The notes: generated by a model from the sequence alone, not told the origin. 64,000 nt of DNA from Mycobacterium sp. (GCF_019247635.1 NZ_JAFBAR010000124.1:1-64000); one strand, 5' to 3'; positions 44,724 to 53,704 are shown, numbered from the stretch's first letter. Made by a program: numbers and translations.

Positions 44724-45029
44724 CTCCTTGACCATACCGGGGGCGATTCCGACACGCGCGCTGCGGGCGGCACACGGCTAGACCACGGACTACCTCGACT
44801 CCTCGTACGGGACTCAGACACCGGTACCGATGGACACCCGGGTGCCGGAACCGGCAGCCAGTAAGCACACCGGCACCCCAAGAATGCTCCAAGGCGTGTG
44901 CCGCAATGTCGCTGTCTGGTGGTGAGGAATTCACGACAGTCAGGCTGCCGCGCTTTGATCGACAGGGCGTGGGACGTGTGACACTCAGCCTGTACTCCCG
45001 ACATGAGCCTGAGGGAACAATGGAGCAGT

Positions 45030-45524
45030 ATGAGGAACATCGCTGGCACCGCAGCCATGATCGCTGGGTTGGCACTAACTTTGGTTCCGCTTGCCGGAGC
45101 TGACCCCGCAGCAGGGCACGGCACGTACGTGAGAATCCAGTCACCACCGATGCGTTGCGAAGTGGGCTCGGACGACAGCGGCCCGGTTCCCGGCGTTCCC
45201 GGCATGGGCCCCAATGTCGTTTGTCAGACAGCGGGTTTCCCCAACTCCCCGATGGACCCTCCCCCATCACCCGACTGGACGGGAGACCCGCTGGTGTTGC
45301 ACCAGGACCAGGCCATTGTCACCGCCTCGGGCCAATTCAATTGGCGGACAGCAAATCTCGGCATGGCCCTGCCAGGTCAGCCCGATACCGTTGTGGTGGA
45401 GGGCCAGACGTATCAGCTGCAGGGCTGGACGGTAGTGGCGACCGGCAACGGCATCACCTTCACCAACGACGCGACCGGTCACGGCATGGTCATTGACAGC
45501 AGCTACAACGTCAACAGTTTCTGA
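45030..45524 (+). CDS. Secreted hypothetical protein
   Basis: A 164-residue exported protein. A signal peptide (MRNIAGTAAMIAGLALTLVPLAGADP) ends at a likely AGA-DP cleavage. The mature part has Cys in MRCEVGS and NVVCQTAG, then a small beta-rich domain (NWRTANLGMALPGQPDTVVVEGQTYQLQGWTVVATGNGITFTND). The combination suggests a cell-wall or culture-filtrate protein; I do not recognise a function. ATG 45030 is chosen because it opens the signal peptide; ATG 45003 adds nine residues. Confidence 0.75.
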   Translation: MRNIAGTAAMIAGLALTLVPLAGADPAAGHGTYVRIQSPPMRCEVGSDDSGPVPGVPGMGPNVVCQTAGFPNSPMDPPPSPDWTGDPLVLHQDQAIVTASGQFNWRTANLGMALPGQPDTVVVEGQTYQLQGWTVVATGNGITFTNDATGHGMVIDSSYNVNSF

Positions 45525-45574
45525 CTGGTGCGAACTCCCACCAAAGCTGTTCGCCACGATCTACAGTGCTCTTC

Positions 45575-46255
45575 ATGAGCAGAACCGCGGCGGTCAGGGG
45601 CCGGGGCCGCTGGCTGGCCATCGCGGCATCGTTGGCCGTCTCTGCCGCCATGATCTACGCGCAGGGCACGAAGCATCCGTGCTGTGCTGCGCCCCCGGCG
45701 GCGGCCCCGGCGGCAACCCCGACAAGCGCGGCAGCTGCCCCCTCCGGGACGCCGAACGTCGCCAATCCCACGGAGGCCCAAGCGTTGGCGGCCAACGCGC
45801 CCATAGGCGCCCAGGACTTCCGGTTCGCGTTACCCCCCGGCAAAGGGTCGGAGGAGAGGTTGCAGGTCAAAACGATCTGGGCGGAGCGTGCCATCAGCTT
45901 GCTGTTTCCCCAGATCACCACCATCTACGGGTACCGGCAGGATCCCCTGCCGTGGCATCCCAACGGGTTGGCGATCGACGTGATGATCCCGGACCATGAG
46001 TCCCCCGAGGGTATCGAGCTGGGCAACCAAATCGCCGGGTATGCCTTGGCGAATGCGAAGCGCTGGGGCATAAACCATGTGATTTGGCGGCAAAAGATCT
46101 ACCCAGGCGTCGGTGCGGGAAGCTGGACGGCGGACATGGGCTCAGAAACCGCCAACCACTACGACCACGTCCACATCGCCACCAACGGCGGGGGATACCC
46201 AACCGGAAAAGAAACGTACTACATTGGCTCGATGACTCCTATGCCGCCGGATTGA
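45575..46255 (+). CDS. Exported M15-like/ARB_07466-type hydrolase domain protein
   Basis: A 226-residue secreted protein from ATG 45575. It has an N-terminal anchor or signal helix (WLAIAASLAVSAAMIYAQG) followed by Cys-Cys and an Ala/Pro linker. The C-terminal domain (about 95-226) has TIWAERAISLLFPQITTIYGYR, WHPNGLAIDVMIPDHESPEG and NHYDHVHIATNGGG. The His/Asp/His pattern (HPNGLAID and HYDHVH) is that of zinc D-Ala-D-Ala carboxypeptidase-like folds, and matches mycobacterial proteins with an ARB_07466-like domain. A peptidoglycan target is possible. Confidence 0.8.
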   Translation: MSRTAAVRGRGRWLAIAASLAVSAAMIYAQGTKHPCCAAPPAAAPAATPTSAAAAPSGTPNVANPTEAQALAANAPIGAQDFRFALPPGKGSEERLQVKTIWAERAISLLFPQITTIYGYRQDPLPWHPNGLAIDVMIPDHESPEGIELGNQIAGYALANAKRWGINHVIWRQKIYPGVGAGSWTADMGSETANHYDHVHIATNGGGYPTGKETYYIGSMTPMPPD

Positions 46256-46358
46256 TCAATCCATTCGCCGCACTCTTTTGTTGCTGAAAATGTAATGCCT
46301 GCACGGTGTTTGGTCTCCACTGTGGTGACCGCGACGTTGACCTGCACTAGTCGGTCAC

Positions 46359-47651
46359 CTAGTTTGGCAGCACCTCGCCGCGTGTCTCAGGCGCCAACGG
46401 AATGATGAAGAGCCCGATCACAAAGGCGACCGCCGTCAACGCGACGGGCAGCCCCAACGTCTTCGTGTGCAGCACCGCCGCGCCGAGCGCGAAGTTGACC
46501 CCGGCGCCAACAAAACGGCCGAACGACGTGCAAAACGCGAACGCCGTCGCGCGCACGCGAGTTTCGAACTGTTCGGGCAGCCACAGGCTGAACAGCGCAA
46601 AGTTGCCGCCGAAGAAACCGAGCACAAATAACCACGCAATGAATGGCCCGAGCCCATTCGGAAGATAGAACGCCCAGCCGAAGCTGCCGGCGATCGAGAC
46701 CGCCATCCCCGCAAAATAGATCGCAAGCGTCTTCCTGCGGCCCACACGTTCGGCGATCAGCGGCAGCGTCAGACAGCCCAGTATGGTGCCGATCGACAAC
46801 AGGCCGGTGGCCCACGATGCGGTTCTGGTCGCGTCGCTCTTACCCAGACCCGCTTTCTGGGCCAGTTGAATCACCGCCGACGGTTCGTACACCGCGCCTG
46901 CCCATAGCCCCACGATGGCAATCGTCACCAGGCCACAGGCCACCCAGGTGCGCCGCCGGTAGCGTGGCCCGAGAATTTCACGCAACGGTTTCGCGTGGGC
47001 CTTGGCATCCGCCTCGGTCTTCCTCCACTTCTCGGTTTCCTGCACGCGCGTCAAGATCAGAATCGCGACGACGACGGGCACCGCGCCCGTCAGGAACATC
47101 GCGCGCCAGCCGAAATGCACGCCGATGGTGTAATTCAATGCCGCTGCCAAGAAGAAACCCGCGTAGTAACCGGTCTGCAAATAGCCTGCACCCATCTTCC
47201 GCCGGTCCTCCGGCCATGCCTCGGCCACGTACGTCCCCGCCAGCGCCCACTCCCCACCGATTCCGACACCGGCGATAAACCGGAAAGTGGCGAGCTCCCA
47301 AACGTTTTGGGCCGCGGCGGAAAGCCCGGTGAAGATTGCGAATGTGAAGATCGTGGCGGCCAGCACCTTGGTCCGCCCGAAGCGGTCGGCGATCGGCCCC
47401 CAGATGAACGACAGGCCCCAACCCACCAAGAACAGGGCGAACAGGATGGATCCGGCCAGCCCGAGGTTGCCCGGTGTCGCGGCATAACCCGACCGGGGCA
47501 GTAGCTCGGTCAGCGCCGGGGTGAGCACCAGGGCGTAGATGAAGGAGTCCATCCCGTCGAGCGTCCAGCCGGTCCATGCGCCCCAGAAACCCGCTATCTG
47601 CGAACGGTTCAGTGGCGTGCGACGCCGCGTTGGTTTCGACCGCACAGTCAT
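46359..47651 (-). CDS. MFS transporter, aromatic acid/sialate-like
   Basis: A 430-residue twelve-helix permease. DGMDSFIYALVL in helix 1, the loop motif GPIADRFGRTKVLAATI, and GVGIGGEWALAGTYVAEAWPEDRRKMGAGYLQTGYYAG at helices 4-5 are the pattern of aromatic acid/H+ symporters. The second half has LIAERVGRRKTLAIYF. It likely imports an organic acid. No catabolic genes adjoin it. It is convergent with the M15-like gene and divergent from the MFS at 48095. Confidence 0.88.
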   Translation of the reverse strand: MTVRSKPTRRRTPLNRSQIAGFWGAWTGWTLDGMDSFIYALVLTPALTELLPRSGYAATPGNLGLAGSILFALFLVGWGLSFIWGPIADRFGRTKVLAATIFTFAIFTGLSAAAQNVWELATFRFIAGVGIGGEWALAGTYVAEAWPEDRRKMGAGYLQTGYYAGFFLAAALNYTIGVHFGWRAMFLTGAVPVVVAILILTRVQETEKWRKTEADAKAHAKPLREILGPRYRRRTWVACGLVTIAIVGLWAGAVYEPSAVIQLAQKAGLGKSDATRTASWATGLLSIGTILGCLTLPLIAERVGRRKTLAIYFAGMAVSIAGSFGWAFYLPNGLGPFIAWLFVLGFFGGNFALFSLWLPEQFETRVRATAFAFCTSFGRFVGAGVNFALGAAVLHTKTLGLPVALTAVAFVIGLFIIPLAPETRGEVLPN

Positions 47652-48094
47652 CGGCTCATCTTGCGCCTTGGTGGTTGTCGCCCGGCCCGCGAGGTGGTGC
47701 GGACAGCGCGGGAGCGCTCGACAACGCCGCGTGCAAGGATGAGCACCGTGCCCGGAGTTGGTCGGATGCGGAAACGGTCGAATCGCGCTGCTGCTTCCGA
47801 GCGGATGAAGCTCGAAATGGCGATGAGTGCGCCTGTCCGCGTTGGGTTGCGGACCAAGCTGGCCAGATTCGGGGGTTCGCCAGGCTATCGGCCGCGAGCC
47901 GGCTTGCAGACCCGCGCAGGAGCACGCGCCGTGAACGGCGGACGCCTGCGCCGTCGCGCCTCCACCCGCCTACCCTTCGCGTTCGCGCTGTCGGCGCGCA
48001 GTGCCGCGGGGCCGGCGATAGTGCGGTCAGGAATGGCACACCATCGGCACATTGTGTCCAGTCGCAATAACCAAGAGCGCCTACCATTTCACTG
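47652..48094. other. Intergenic region between two divergent MFS genes
   Basis: About 440 bases. Open frames exist in several phases, but none shows a recognisable protein, signal peptide or ribosome site. It may hold the divergent promoters, or a decayed gene that I cannot identify. Confidence 0.35.
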
Positions 48095-49708
48095 GTGACG
48101 CAGCGTCCTGAGGGTGCCGACAACAACGGGCAACTGTCGGCATGGGCACCGTTGGGCAATCGTGTGTATCGCGACCTATTCATCGCGCAGCTCACGTCCA
48201 ACATCGGGACGTGGATGCAAAGTGTGGCGGCCCAATGGTTCTTGGTGGAACAGCACAGCAGTGATGTCATCGTGGCGCTGGTCCAGACCGCCAGTCTCGG
48301 GCCGACGCTGCTGTTGGGGTTGTTCGCCGGCGTACTTGCCGATCTGTTCGACCGGCGACGGTTGCTGATATTGCTGCAGTCCTATGCAGTGCTGGTGACG
48401 CTGGCTCTGGCAGTGCTGACATACATCGGCCGACTTACCCCGGTATCCCTGTTGATCTTTACCGTGGCCATCGGCTGCGCTGGTGCGCTGACGGGGCCAG
48501 CGTGGCAGGCGATTCAGCCCGAGATCGTGCCGCGGGAGCAGATACCGGCCGCCTCGATGTTGGGCAGCGTATCGGGCAATGCCGCACGGGCGATCGGACC
48601 GGCAATCGGTGGCGTGGTCGTGGCGTTGGCCGGCGTGGCGGCGGTCTTCACGATCAACGCAGTGTCGTTCGCGGCAATAATCGTTGCGCTGCGGTCGTGG
48701 AAGCGACCCAAGCAAAAGGCACCACTCGAGCGAGAACACTTCGGCCACGCCATCCTGACCGGCCTGTCATACGTTCGTAACGGCCCGGATTTCCGCAGAA
48801 TCCTTTTGCGCGCAGCCCTTTTCCTGTTTCCCGCCTCGGCCGTGTTGGCTCTTTTGCCGGTGGCTGCCGCCCACAGATGGCATTTGGGAGCGGATGGCTA
48901 CGGTGTGGCGCTGGCGGCCATCGGTTTTGGCGCCGTGCTCGCGGTTGTGTTTGCCGGACCGTTACACCGCAGATTGTCGGACAACCTGCTGCTGGCGGGC
49001 TCTGCCGCCGTGTACGGCCTTGCGCCGCTGGCGGTTGCCTGGCTGCCGTTTGCTATGGCGACCCCTATTTTGTTGTTGTCGGGGATGGCGTGGCTCGTCA
49101 CGTTGACAACGCTGAACGCCGCAGCGCAACTGTCCCTTCCGCGCTGGGTTCGGGCGCGCGCGTTGTCGGTGTATCTGTTGGTCGCCACGGGATCTCAGGC
49201 GATCGGCGCCTACGTCTGGGGTGCCGTCGCCACGCGGGCGGGTCTTCACACCGCGCTGCTGTGGTCCGCTGTGGTACTGGGTGTTGTTGCCCTCAGCGTC
49301 GCCGTACTTCCGTTGCGGCCTTGCACCGGCAAGCTGAGTCTCGACGTGTCCACTGCCTGGCCGACACCGACGGTGGTATTTGAACCATGCCCGGAGGACG
49401 GACCCGTCCTGGTCACGGTCCGCTACCGGGTGCCGCCCGAGAGCCTCGCAGAATTCAAGGGGGCAATGGCCGCAGTCAGGCAATCACGACTGCGAACTGG
49501 TGGCCACAGTTGGCGGCTGTATCACAGTGTCGGACAACCCGACACGTTCCTCGAGAGGTTCACTGTGGGCTCATGGACCGAATTCGAGCGCCAGCGCACC
49601 GAGCGCTGGCTGGAACACGACACCGATGGTGTCGCCAAGGCGATCAGCTATACCGTCGACCGCAACCGCCAACACGAGTACTTCCTTGCGTTGCGCATAC
49701 CCCGATGA
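48095..49708 (+). CDS. MFS exporter with C-terminal ABM-like domain (MFS_3)
   Basis: A 537-residue exporter of the enterobactin-exporter-like MFS_3 (DUF894) group. The start is GTG 48095. FIAQLTSNIGTWMQSVAAQWFLVEQ is helix 1, the loop LFAGVLADLFDRRRLLILLQS is the 2-3 loop, and ALTGPAWQAIQPEIVPREQIPAASMLGSVSGNAARAIGPAIGG is the family signature. After helix 12 (near 400), about 110 residues form a soluble domain (VLVTVRYRVPPESLAEFKGAMAAVRQSRLRTGG..W..Y...ERFTVGSW) like an antibiotic-biosynthesis-monooxygenase/dimeric alpha-beta barrel. This fused tail is found in many MFS_3 proteins. The substrate is unknown. Confidence 0.88.
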   Translation: MTQRPEGADNNGQLSAWAPLGNRVYRDLFIAQLTSNIGTWMQSVAAQWFLVEQHSSDVIVALVQTASLGPTLLLGLFAGVLADLFDRRRLLILLQSYAVLVTLALAVLTYIGRLTPVSLLIFTVAIGCAGALTGPAWQAIQPEIVPREQIPAASMLGSVSGNAARAIGPAIGGVVVALAGVAAVFTINAVSFAAIIVALRSWKRPKQKAPLEREHFGHAILTGLSYVRNGPDFRRILLRAALFLFPASAVLALLPVAAAHRWHLGADGYGVALAAIGFGAVLAVVFAGPLHRRLSDNLLLAGSAAVYGLAPLAVAWLPFAMATPILLLSGMAWLVTLTTLNAAAQLSLPRWVRARALSVYLLVATGSQAIGAYVWGAVATRAGLHTALLWSAVVLGVVALSVAVLPLRPCTGKLSLDVSTAWPTPTVVFEPCPEDGPVLVTVRYRVPPESLAEFKGAMAAVRQSRLRTGGHSWRLYHSVGQPDTFLERFTVGSWTEFERQRTERWLEHDTDGVAKAISYTVDRNRQHEYFLALRIPR

Positions 49709-49745
49709 GTTTTGCGGCACCGTCCGTTTTGGGTAGACACGCCGC

Positions 49746-50294
49746 ATGTCCGCGTCATTCATGTCCGACGCCGAGATCGCCAAGATGACCCCGGTCGAGC
49801 GGCGCGCGTTGATCGTTCGGTTGGAAAAGCCCTTGGACGAACTTGTGCCGCCCATCGTGCAGGCGCGCCACCGGCGGTTGCGTCTGGGCCTGATGATCGG
49901 CGGCGCGACCGCGCTTCTCCCCTGGCTGGTGTTTATGGCAATCACACTGCCGTCCACCTACGTTGCCCATAACTGGCCGGCCACCTGGGTAGGTTTCGAC
50001 GCGATACTGATCGGCTTCATGGTGGCTACTGTGGTGCTCGGCCTACTGCGTCGCCAGCTGCTACTGCGCACAGCCTTCACGACGGGGGTGCTGCTGATCT
50101 GTGACGCGTGGTTCGACGTCATGACCGCCGGACCGGACACCTTGTGGTTATCGGTAGCCACGGCCGCGCTTGCCGAGCTGCCGCTGGCGGCCCTGATGAT
50201 CAGCGGAGCGGTGCGGATCGTGCGGTTGACGGTGACGCGGCTATGGCTTCTTGAACCCGGGATGTCCCTGTGGCGGTTACCGCTGATGCCGTGA
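49746..50294 (+). CDS. Four-helix membrane protein
   Basis: A 182-residue hypothetical membrane protein. A charged N-terminus (EIAKMTPVERRALIVRLEKPLDEL) precedes about four hydrophobic helices (MIGGATALLPWLVFMAI, DAILIGFMVATVVLGLL, TAFTTGVLLICDAWFDVM, AALAELPLAALMISGAVRI). No catalytic motif is visible. ATG 49761 is an alternative start. It follows the MFS_3 exporter by 37 bases and may be co-transcribed. Confidence 0.75.
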   Translation: MSASFMSDAEIAKMTPVERRALIVRLEKPLDELVPPIVQARHRRLRLGLMIGGATALLPWLVFMAITLPSTYVAHNWPATWVGFDAILIGFMVATVVLGLLRRQLLLRTAFTTGVLLICDAWFDVMTAGPDTLWLSVATAALAELPLAALMISGAVRIVRLTVTRLWLLEPGMSLWRLPLMP

Positions 50295-50555
50295 GTCCGC
50301 CCGCAGGCTGATCGTCCGGTAACAAGTGGCAGCCGTAGCGTCGGCCCCACCAGCTCGCGACCTGGATCAACGGCGCCGTCCTTCCGGTAGCCGGGGCCCG
50401 AACTAACCGCCGCCAATTACCCGCGTGCTGGGCGGCACCTGGCCTCGGCCCGAGCGGGGCGGCAGTTGATCAACGCGCCGGCCCACCCGCCGCCACCGCC
50501 GACAGCAACCTTATTTGCTTGACGTCTTACCCGGCCAAGAGCAAAATCTGACCCC

Positions 50556-50867
50556 ATGAGGCAAACGTTCTACGGTTGCTACGTCGCGACCGTGCTCGTC
50601 GGCGCGATGGTTCTCGGTGTCGCCGGTTGCAGCAGCAAAATGGTGATCAAGCCTGAGGTAGCCGCGAAATCTGTCGTAAACCTGGAGTCGCAAAAGACCG
50701 GCTTCACGCCGACTGACGTGCGCTGTCCCTCGGGCGTCGAGGCCAAAGTGGGCGCAACATTCGACTGCCACTTCACCGGCCCAGATGGGCCCTACACCGC
50801 ACACATGAGAGTCACGAAGGTCGACGGCCAAGATCTCACGTTCGACATCAAGACCCAGCGCAGCTAG
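50556..50867 (+). CDS. DUF4333 lipoprotein
   Basis: A 103-residue lipoprotein. A signal peptide with lipobox VAGC (Cys near 25) is followed by the DUF4333 domain (PEVAAKSVVNLESQKTGFTPTDVRCPSGVEAKVGATFDCHFTGPDGPYTAHMRVTKVDG), with two Cys likely disulfide-bonded. DUF4333 is common in mycobacterial envelope proteins; its function is unknown. It is convergent with the Ser/Asp-rich repeat gene. Confidence 0.87.
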   Translation: MRQTFYGCYVATVLVGAMVLGVAGCSSKMVIKPEVAAKSVVNLESQKTGFTPTDVRCPSGVEAKVGATFDCHFTGPDGPYTAHMRVTKVDGQDLTFDIKTQRS

Positions 50868-50943
50868 CGAGTAAGTTCGATTACCGCGACGTCGCCTTCT
50901 AGTTCCTGCTGAATCCGGGCGAGCAGACCAGCGGCACTGGTAT

Positions 50944-51453
50944 CTAATCCGACGACTTGCCGGACTTGCCGGACTTGCTGGAGCTGTCGGAGTCGTCGGA
51001 CTTGTCGGAATCCTCGGAGTCATCGGAGTCCTTGGACTTGTCGGAATCCTCGGAGTCATTTGAGTCCTTGGACTTGTCGGAATCCTCGGAGTCATCGGAG
51101 TCCTCAGACTTGCCGGAATCCTTCTCGTCGGAGTCCTCAGACTTAGCGGAATCCTTAGACTTATCGGAATCCTCAGAGTCATCGGAGTCCTCAGACTTGC
51201 CGGAATCCTCAGAGTCATCGGAATCCTTGGACTTGCCGGAATCCTCAGAGTCATCGGAATCCTTGGACTTGCCGGAGTCCTCGGCCTCGTCGACCTTGTC
51301 TGCGTACTTCGTCAAGAGCCCAGCTAGTTCACGGGCCTCGTCCGGTGTTAGCACATCGTCGAAGACCTGTTTGTTGCTCGCGGAGATGCGCTCGAGGTGA
51401 ACCGCATCGTCCTCAACACCGACGTCCCACCGACCGCCCTCGTGATCCGCCAT
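50944..51453 (-). CDS. Protein with long Ser/Asp/Lys repeat tail
   Basis: A 169-residue protein. Residues 1-57 form an ordinary domain (MADHEGGRWDVGVEDDAVHLERISASNKQVFDDVLTPDEARELAGLLTKYADKVDEAED). The remaining ~110 residues are almost only Ser, Asp, Lys, Gly and Glu in units such as SGKSKDSDDSED. At DNA level the tail is tandem, imperfect copies built on GAGTCATCGGAGTCC-like blocks. There is no signal peptide. The tail resembles acidic phospho-repeat or mineral-binding proteins in composition only. Confidence 0.75.
   Translation of the reverse strand: MADHEGGRWDVGVEDDAVHLERISASNKQVFDDVLTPDEARELAGLLTKYADKVDEAEDSGKSKDSDDSEDSGKSKDSDDSEDSGKSEDSDDSEDSDKSKDSAKSEDSDEKDSGKSEDSDDSEDSDKSKDSNDSEDSDKSKDSDDSEDSDKSDDSDSSSKSGKSGKSSD
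50945..51285. repeat. Tandem DNA repeat encoding the Ser/Asp tail
   Basis: Imperfect repeats in multiples of three bases, including TCGGAGTC, TCCTCGGA and GACTTG(T/C)CGGA blocks, repeat about ten times. Copy number in such a tract is expected to vary by slippage. Confidence 0.75.
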
Positions 51454-51683
51454 CCAATGCCGCCTTCCGACTAGTTACCTGATTGCCAACCTGGCGCCCC
51501 GCCGCTGTGTGTTTGTTTACCCATTTCTGCTGGACACAACGGTCGTGATTTGTTGAATGTTCGGGACAACCACGCGGGCGCACACCACGGGCTCCGCATA
51601 TCGCAGATTAACGTGCTACCGATAGTGAATTGCCATGGTGCCGCGGTCGCTGTCACAGCGATACACCGCGCGGTGCTCTGGTT

Positions 51684-52574
51684 TCAGGAAGCGATTGCCG
51701 AGCCGGCTGCGCGTGGGTAGTCGTCGTAAAACCCCGCGCCGGATTTGACACCTAACCTTCCCCGCTGCACGTAGCTGCGCAACAGCCGGCGAGGGCCCTC
51801 GGGGTACTCCGGATGCTCAGCGCAGTAGTGCTCTTCGATATCCAACACGACGTCTAGGCCGACCTGGTCCATCATCCGGAACGGGCCGACCGCCGAGCCG
51901 GTGTTGATCACAAACATCCGGTCGACCTCCTTCGCCGTGCTGACACCTTCGGCAACCACCTCCAGGGCCTCCCGTTTTACCGCTGCCCATATCCGGTTGA
52001 AGATGAAACCCGTACTCTCCCTGCGTGCCTCGAACGGGTAGAACCCGAACCGCGGCAGCGTCGCCAGCACGAAATCAATGACGCGGCGGTCGGTCTCGCC
52101 GCATGACATGACGTCCACAGCATTCTGTTTCGGCGGCATGTAGAAGTGCATGTTCAGCACGCGTTCGGGATGCTCGACCTGGTCCAAGAACATGCGGCTG
52201 GCGTAGGACGATGAATTGCTGGCAAGGATGGCGTCGGGGGCCGAGAGCTGGTCAAGCTGTCCGAATACCTGTTGCTTCAGCTCAAGCCTCTCGGGAACCG
52301 CCTCGATCACCAGCCACGCGTTGCGCACCGCCACGCCGAGGTCGGCTTCCGGGGTCACGTGACTATGCACACGACCATAGATCCGGTGTTCCTGAGCGTT
52401 GAGGCCGTCAGTTACATAGTCGACGGCCGCCCCGCGCTGCTCCTCGCTGAGGTCATAGATCCGCACATCGGCGCCATGCGCGGCGAACATCAGCGCGATG
52501 CGGCGCCCGAGTGTGCCGGCGCCGATCACGGCCACCGGTCGAGTTAGGAAGTCGGTTGGCACGTTGAAAGTCAT
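51684..52574 (-). CDS. 3-hydroxyacyl-CoA dehydrogenase family protein
   Basis: A 296-residue NAD-dependent dehydrogenase from ATG 52574 (GGAGG lies nine bases upstream; ATG 52583 has it directly abutting). The Rossmann motif is VAVIGAGTLGRRIALMFAAHG, SSSYASRMFLDQVEHPERVLNMHFYMPP is the catalytic-domain junction (with His in NMHFYMPP), and FIFNRIWAAVKREALEVVAEGV is the helical C-terminal domain. It is the last gene of the acyl-CoA operon; its start overlaps the previous stop (ATGA). It oxidises a 3-hydroxyacyl-CoA or similar hydroxyacid. Confidence 0.88.
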   Translation of the reverse strand: MTFNVPTDFLTRPVAVIGAGTLGRRIALMFAAHGADVRIYDLSEEQRGAAVDYVTDGLNAQEHRIYGRVHSHVTPEADLGVAVRNAWLVIEAVPERLELKQQVFGQLDQLSAPDAILASNSSSYASRMFLDQVEHPERVLNMHFYMPPKQNAVDVMSCGETDRRVIDFVLATLPRFGFYPFEARRESTGFIFNRIWAAVKREALEVVAEGVSTAKEVDRMFVINTGSAVGPFRMMDQVGLDVVLDIEEHYCAEHPEYPEGPRRLLRSYVQRGRLGVKSGAGFYDDYPRAAGSAIAS

Positions 52575-53470
52575 GGCGTGCATCCTCCGGGTAGCTGGGC
52601 GTAGGCGATGCCCGTCAGGTTGCCTTGCACAGCCCGGATAGGGCGATTACCGGATCCGTCCAGTGCTGCTGCCCACACGTTGCCTCCCAAGTCGGTGACG
52701 AACATGCGGTTATGGGCTGGATCGAGCGCAATACCTATGCCTTCCATCAAGTGGGTCAACACGATTTCGGGTTGGCTGAAGCCGATGGTGTCCAGCCGAG
52801 CCCGGTTGACGGTGTTGCCGTGTGGCGGGTCACCACGATCGGTCCAGTACAGCGTCCGTGAAGTGCCGTCGATTTCGAGGTCGATCGGTTCGGGCAGGTC
52901 CTTGAAGATCACCTCGATGTCGCTGCGGTTGGATGCCGTTTGGCTTGTGGGAAGGTCGATTCCGGCACGCAGGATCCTGCCTAAGCCGGCATCGCTGGGA
53001 CCCTTCTGCGTCCAATAAAGATGCCCGCCGACGTGGTCGACAGCGACCCCGACGCACCAGTTCGTCTCGTCGCGGCGGTCCTCGTCGCCGTGCCCGGTCT
53101 GCACCAGAGTCTCGACGTTGGAACCGTCGAGGTCGCAACGCATCACCCGCATCCCCTCCCGGTCCGACCAGTACAGCTTGCGGCTGACAGCATCGAAATG
53201 TAGTTGCTTGGGTGTGTACGTGCCGCCGCTGGCAACGATGGTGGTGCGGTTGGCGCCGTCGAGGTCCACACGTTCTATGGAGCCGTCATTGGCCGGCGGA
53301 GTTCCCATGTTGGTCCAGTAGATGTGGCCCGCCTCGACATCGACCGCGACACCATCGGGGACGGGGCATCCGGTGACCAGAAATGTCTTGTCGGAGCCGT
53401 CGGGGTTGATGGAGAACAGCCGCCCGCCACCGCTGGCCTCGAGGACGAACAATTTATTGGTCAGAGTCAT
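52571..53470 (-). CDS. YWTD-repeat beta-propeller protein
   Basis: A 299-residue six-bladed propeller with LDL-receptor class B (YWTD-like) repeats: HIYWTNMGTP, KLYWSDREGM, HLYWTQKGPS and TLYWTDRGDP, spaced about 45 residues apart, each with a conserved DLDGSN or DG-type turn. No signal peptide is visible. Such propellers bind or hydrolyse small molecules, as in SMP-30 lactonases, but the calcium/Glu site of lactonases is not obvious. GAAAGGA precedes the ATG. It is in the middle of the acyl-CoA operon, between the small peptide and the last dehydrogenase. Confidence 0.85.
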   Translation of the reverse strand: MTLTNKLFVLEASGGGRLFSINPDGSDKTFLVTGCPVPDGVAVDVEAGHIYWTNMGTPPANDGSIERVDLDGANRTTIVASGGTYTPKQLHFDAVSRKLYWSDREGMRVMRCDLDGSNVETLVQTGHGDEDRRDETNWCVGVAVDHVGGHLYWTQKGPSDAGLGRILRAGIDLPTSQTASNRSDIEVIFKDLPEPIDLEIDGTSRTLYWTDRGDPPHGNTVNRARLDTIGFSQPEIVLTHLMEGIGIALDPAHNRMFVTDLGGNVWAAALDGSGNRPIRAVQGNLTGIAYAQLPGGCTP

Positions 53471-53581
53471 GATTTAATCCTTTCGATTTGAAATCTGTGG
53501 CGAGTCAACATATTTGGCATGCCGCGTAGCGAATTACGTTATGGCTAACGGCTGAAGCGTGCTGCCGATGTTCGGCGCAAC

Positions 53582-53665
53582 TCAGGGACGCGATACCAGT
53601 ACGTAACCGGCAATACCGAAGGTGATGGGCGTCATTGCCATCAATCCGTACAGCACGCTCAGCAT
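53582..53665 (-). CDS. 27-residue membrane micropeptide
   Basis: A short frame, ATG 53665 to TGA 53582, lies in the gap between two operon genes. It has an excellent ribosome site (AAGGAG, 6 bases before the ATG). The product (MLSVLYGLMAMTPITFGIAG...LVSRP) is almost wholly hydrophobic with a terminal Arg-Pro, a single membrane helix. It may help a neighbouring enzyme or regulate at the membrane. Its existence is inferred from the frame, ribosome site and operon position. Confidence 0.6.
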   Translation of the reverse strand: MLSVLYGLMAMTPITFGIAGYVLVSRP

Positions 53666-53704
53666 CGTTGTCTCCTTAGCTCACAAAACCGCTCACAAAA
53701 TCGC

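Noticed and set aside
47652-48094. A gene in the gap between divergent MFS genes
   Set aside because: Several frames are open, but none shows a recognisable domain, signal peptide or ribosome site.
50945-51285. The repetitive tract considered as a CRISPR array
   Set aside because: Repeats are multiples of three, imperfect, have no unique spacers, and read through as a Ser/Asp-rich protein.
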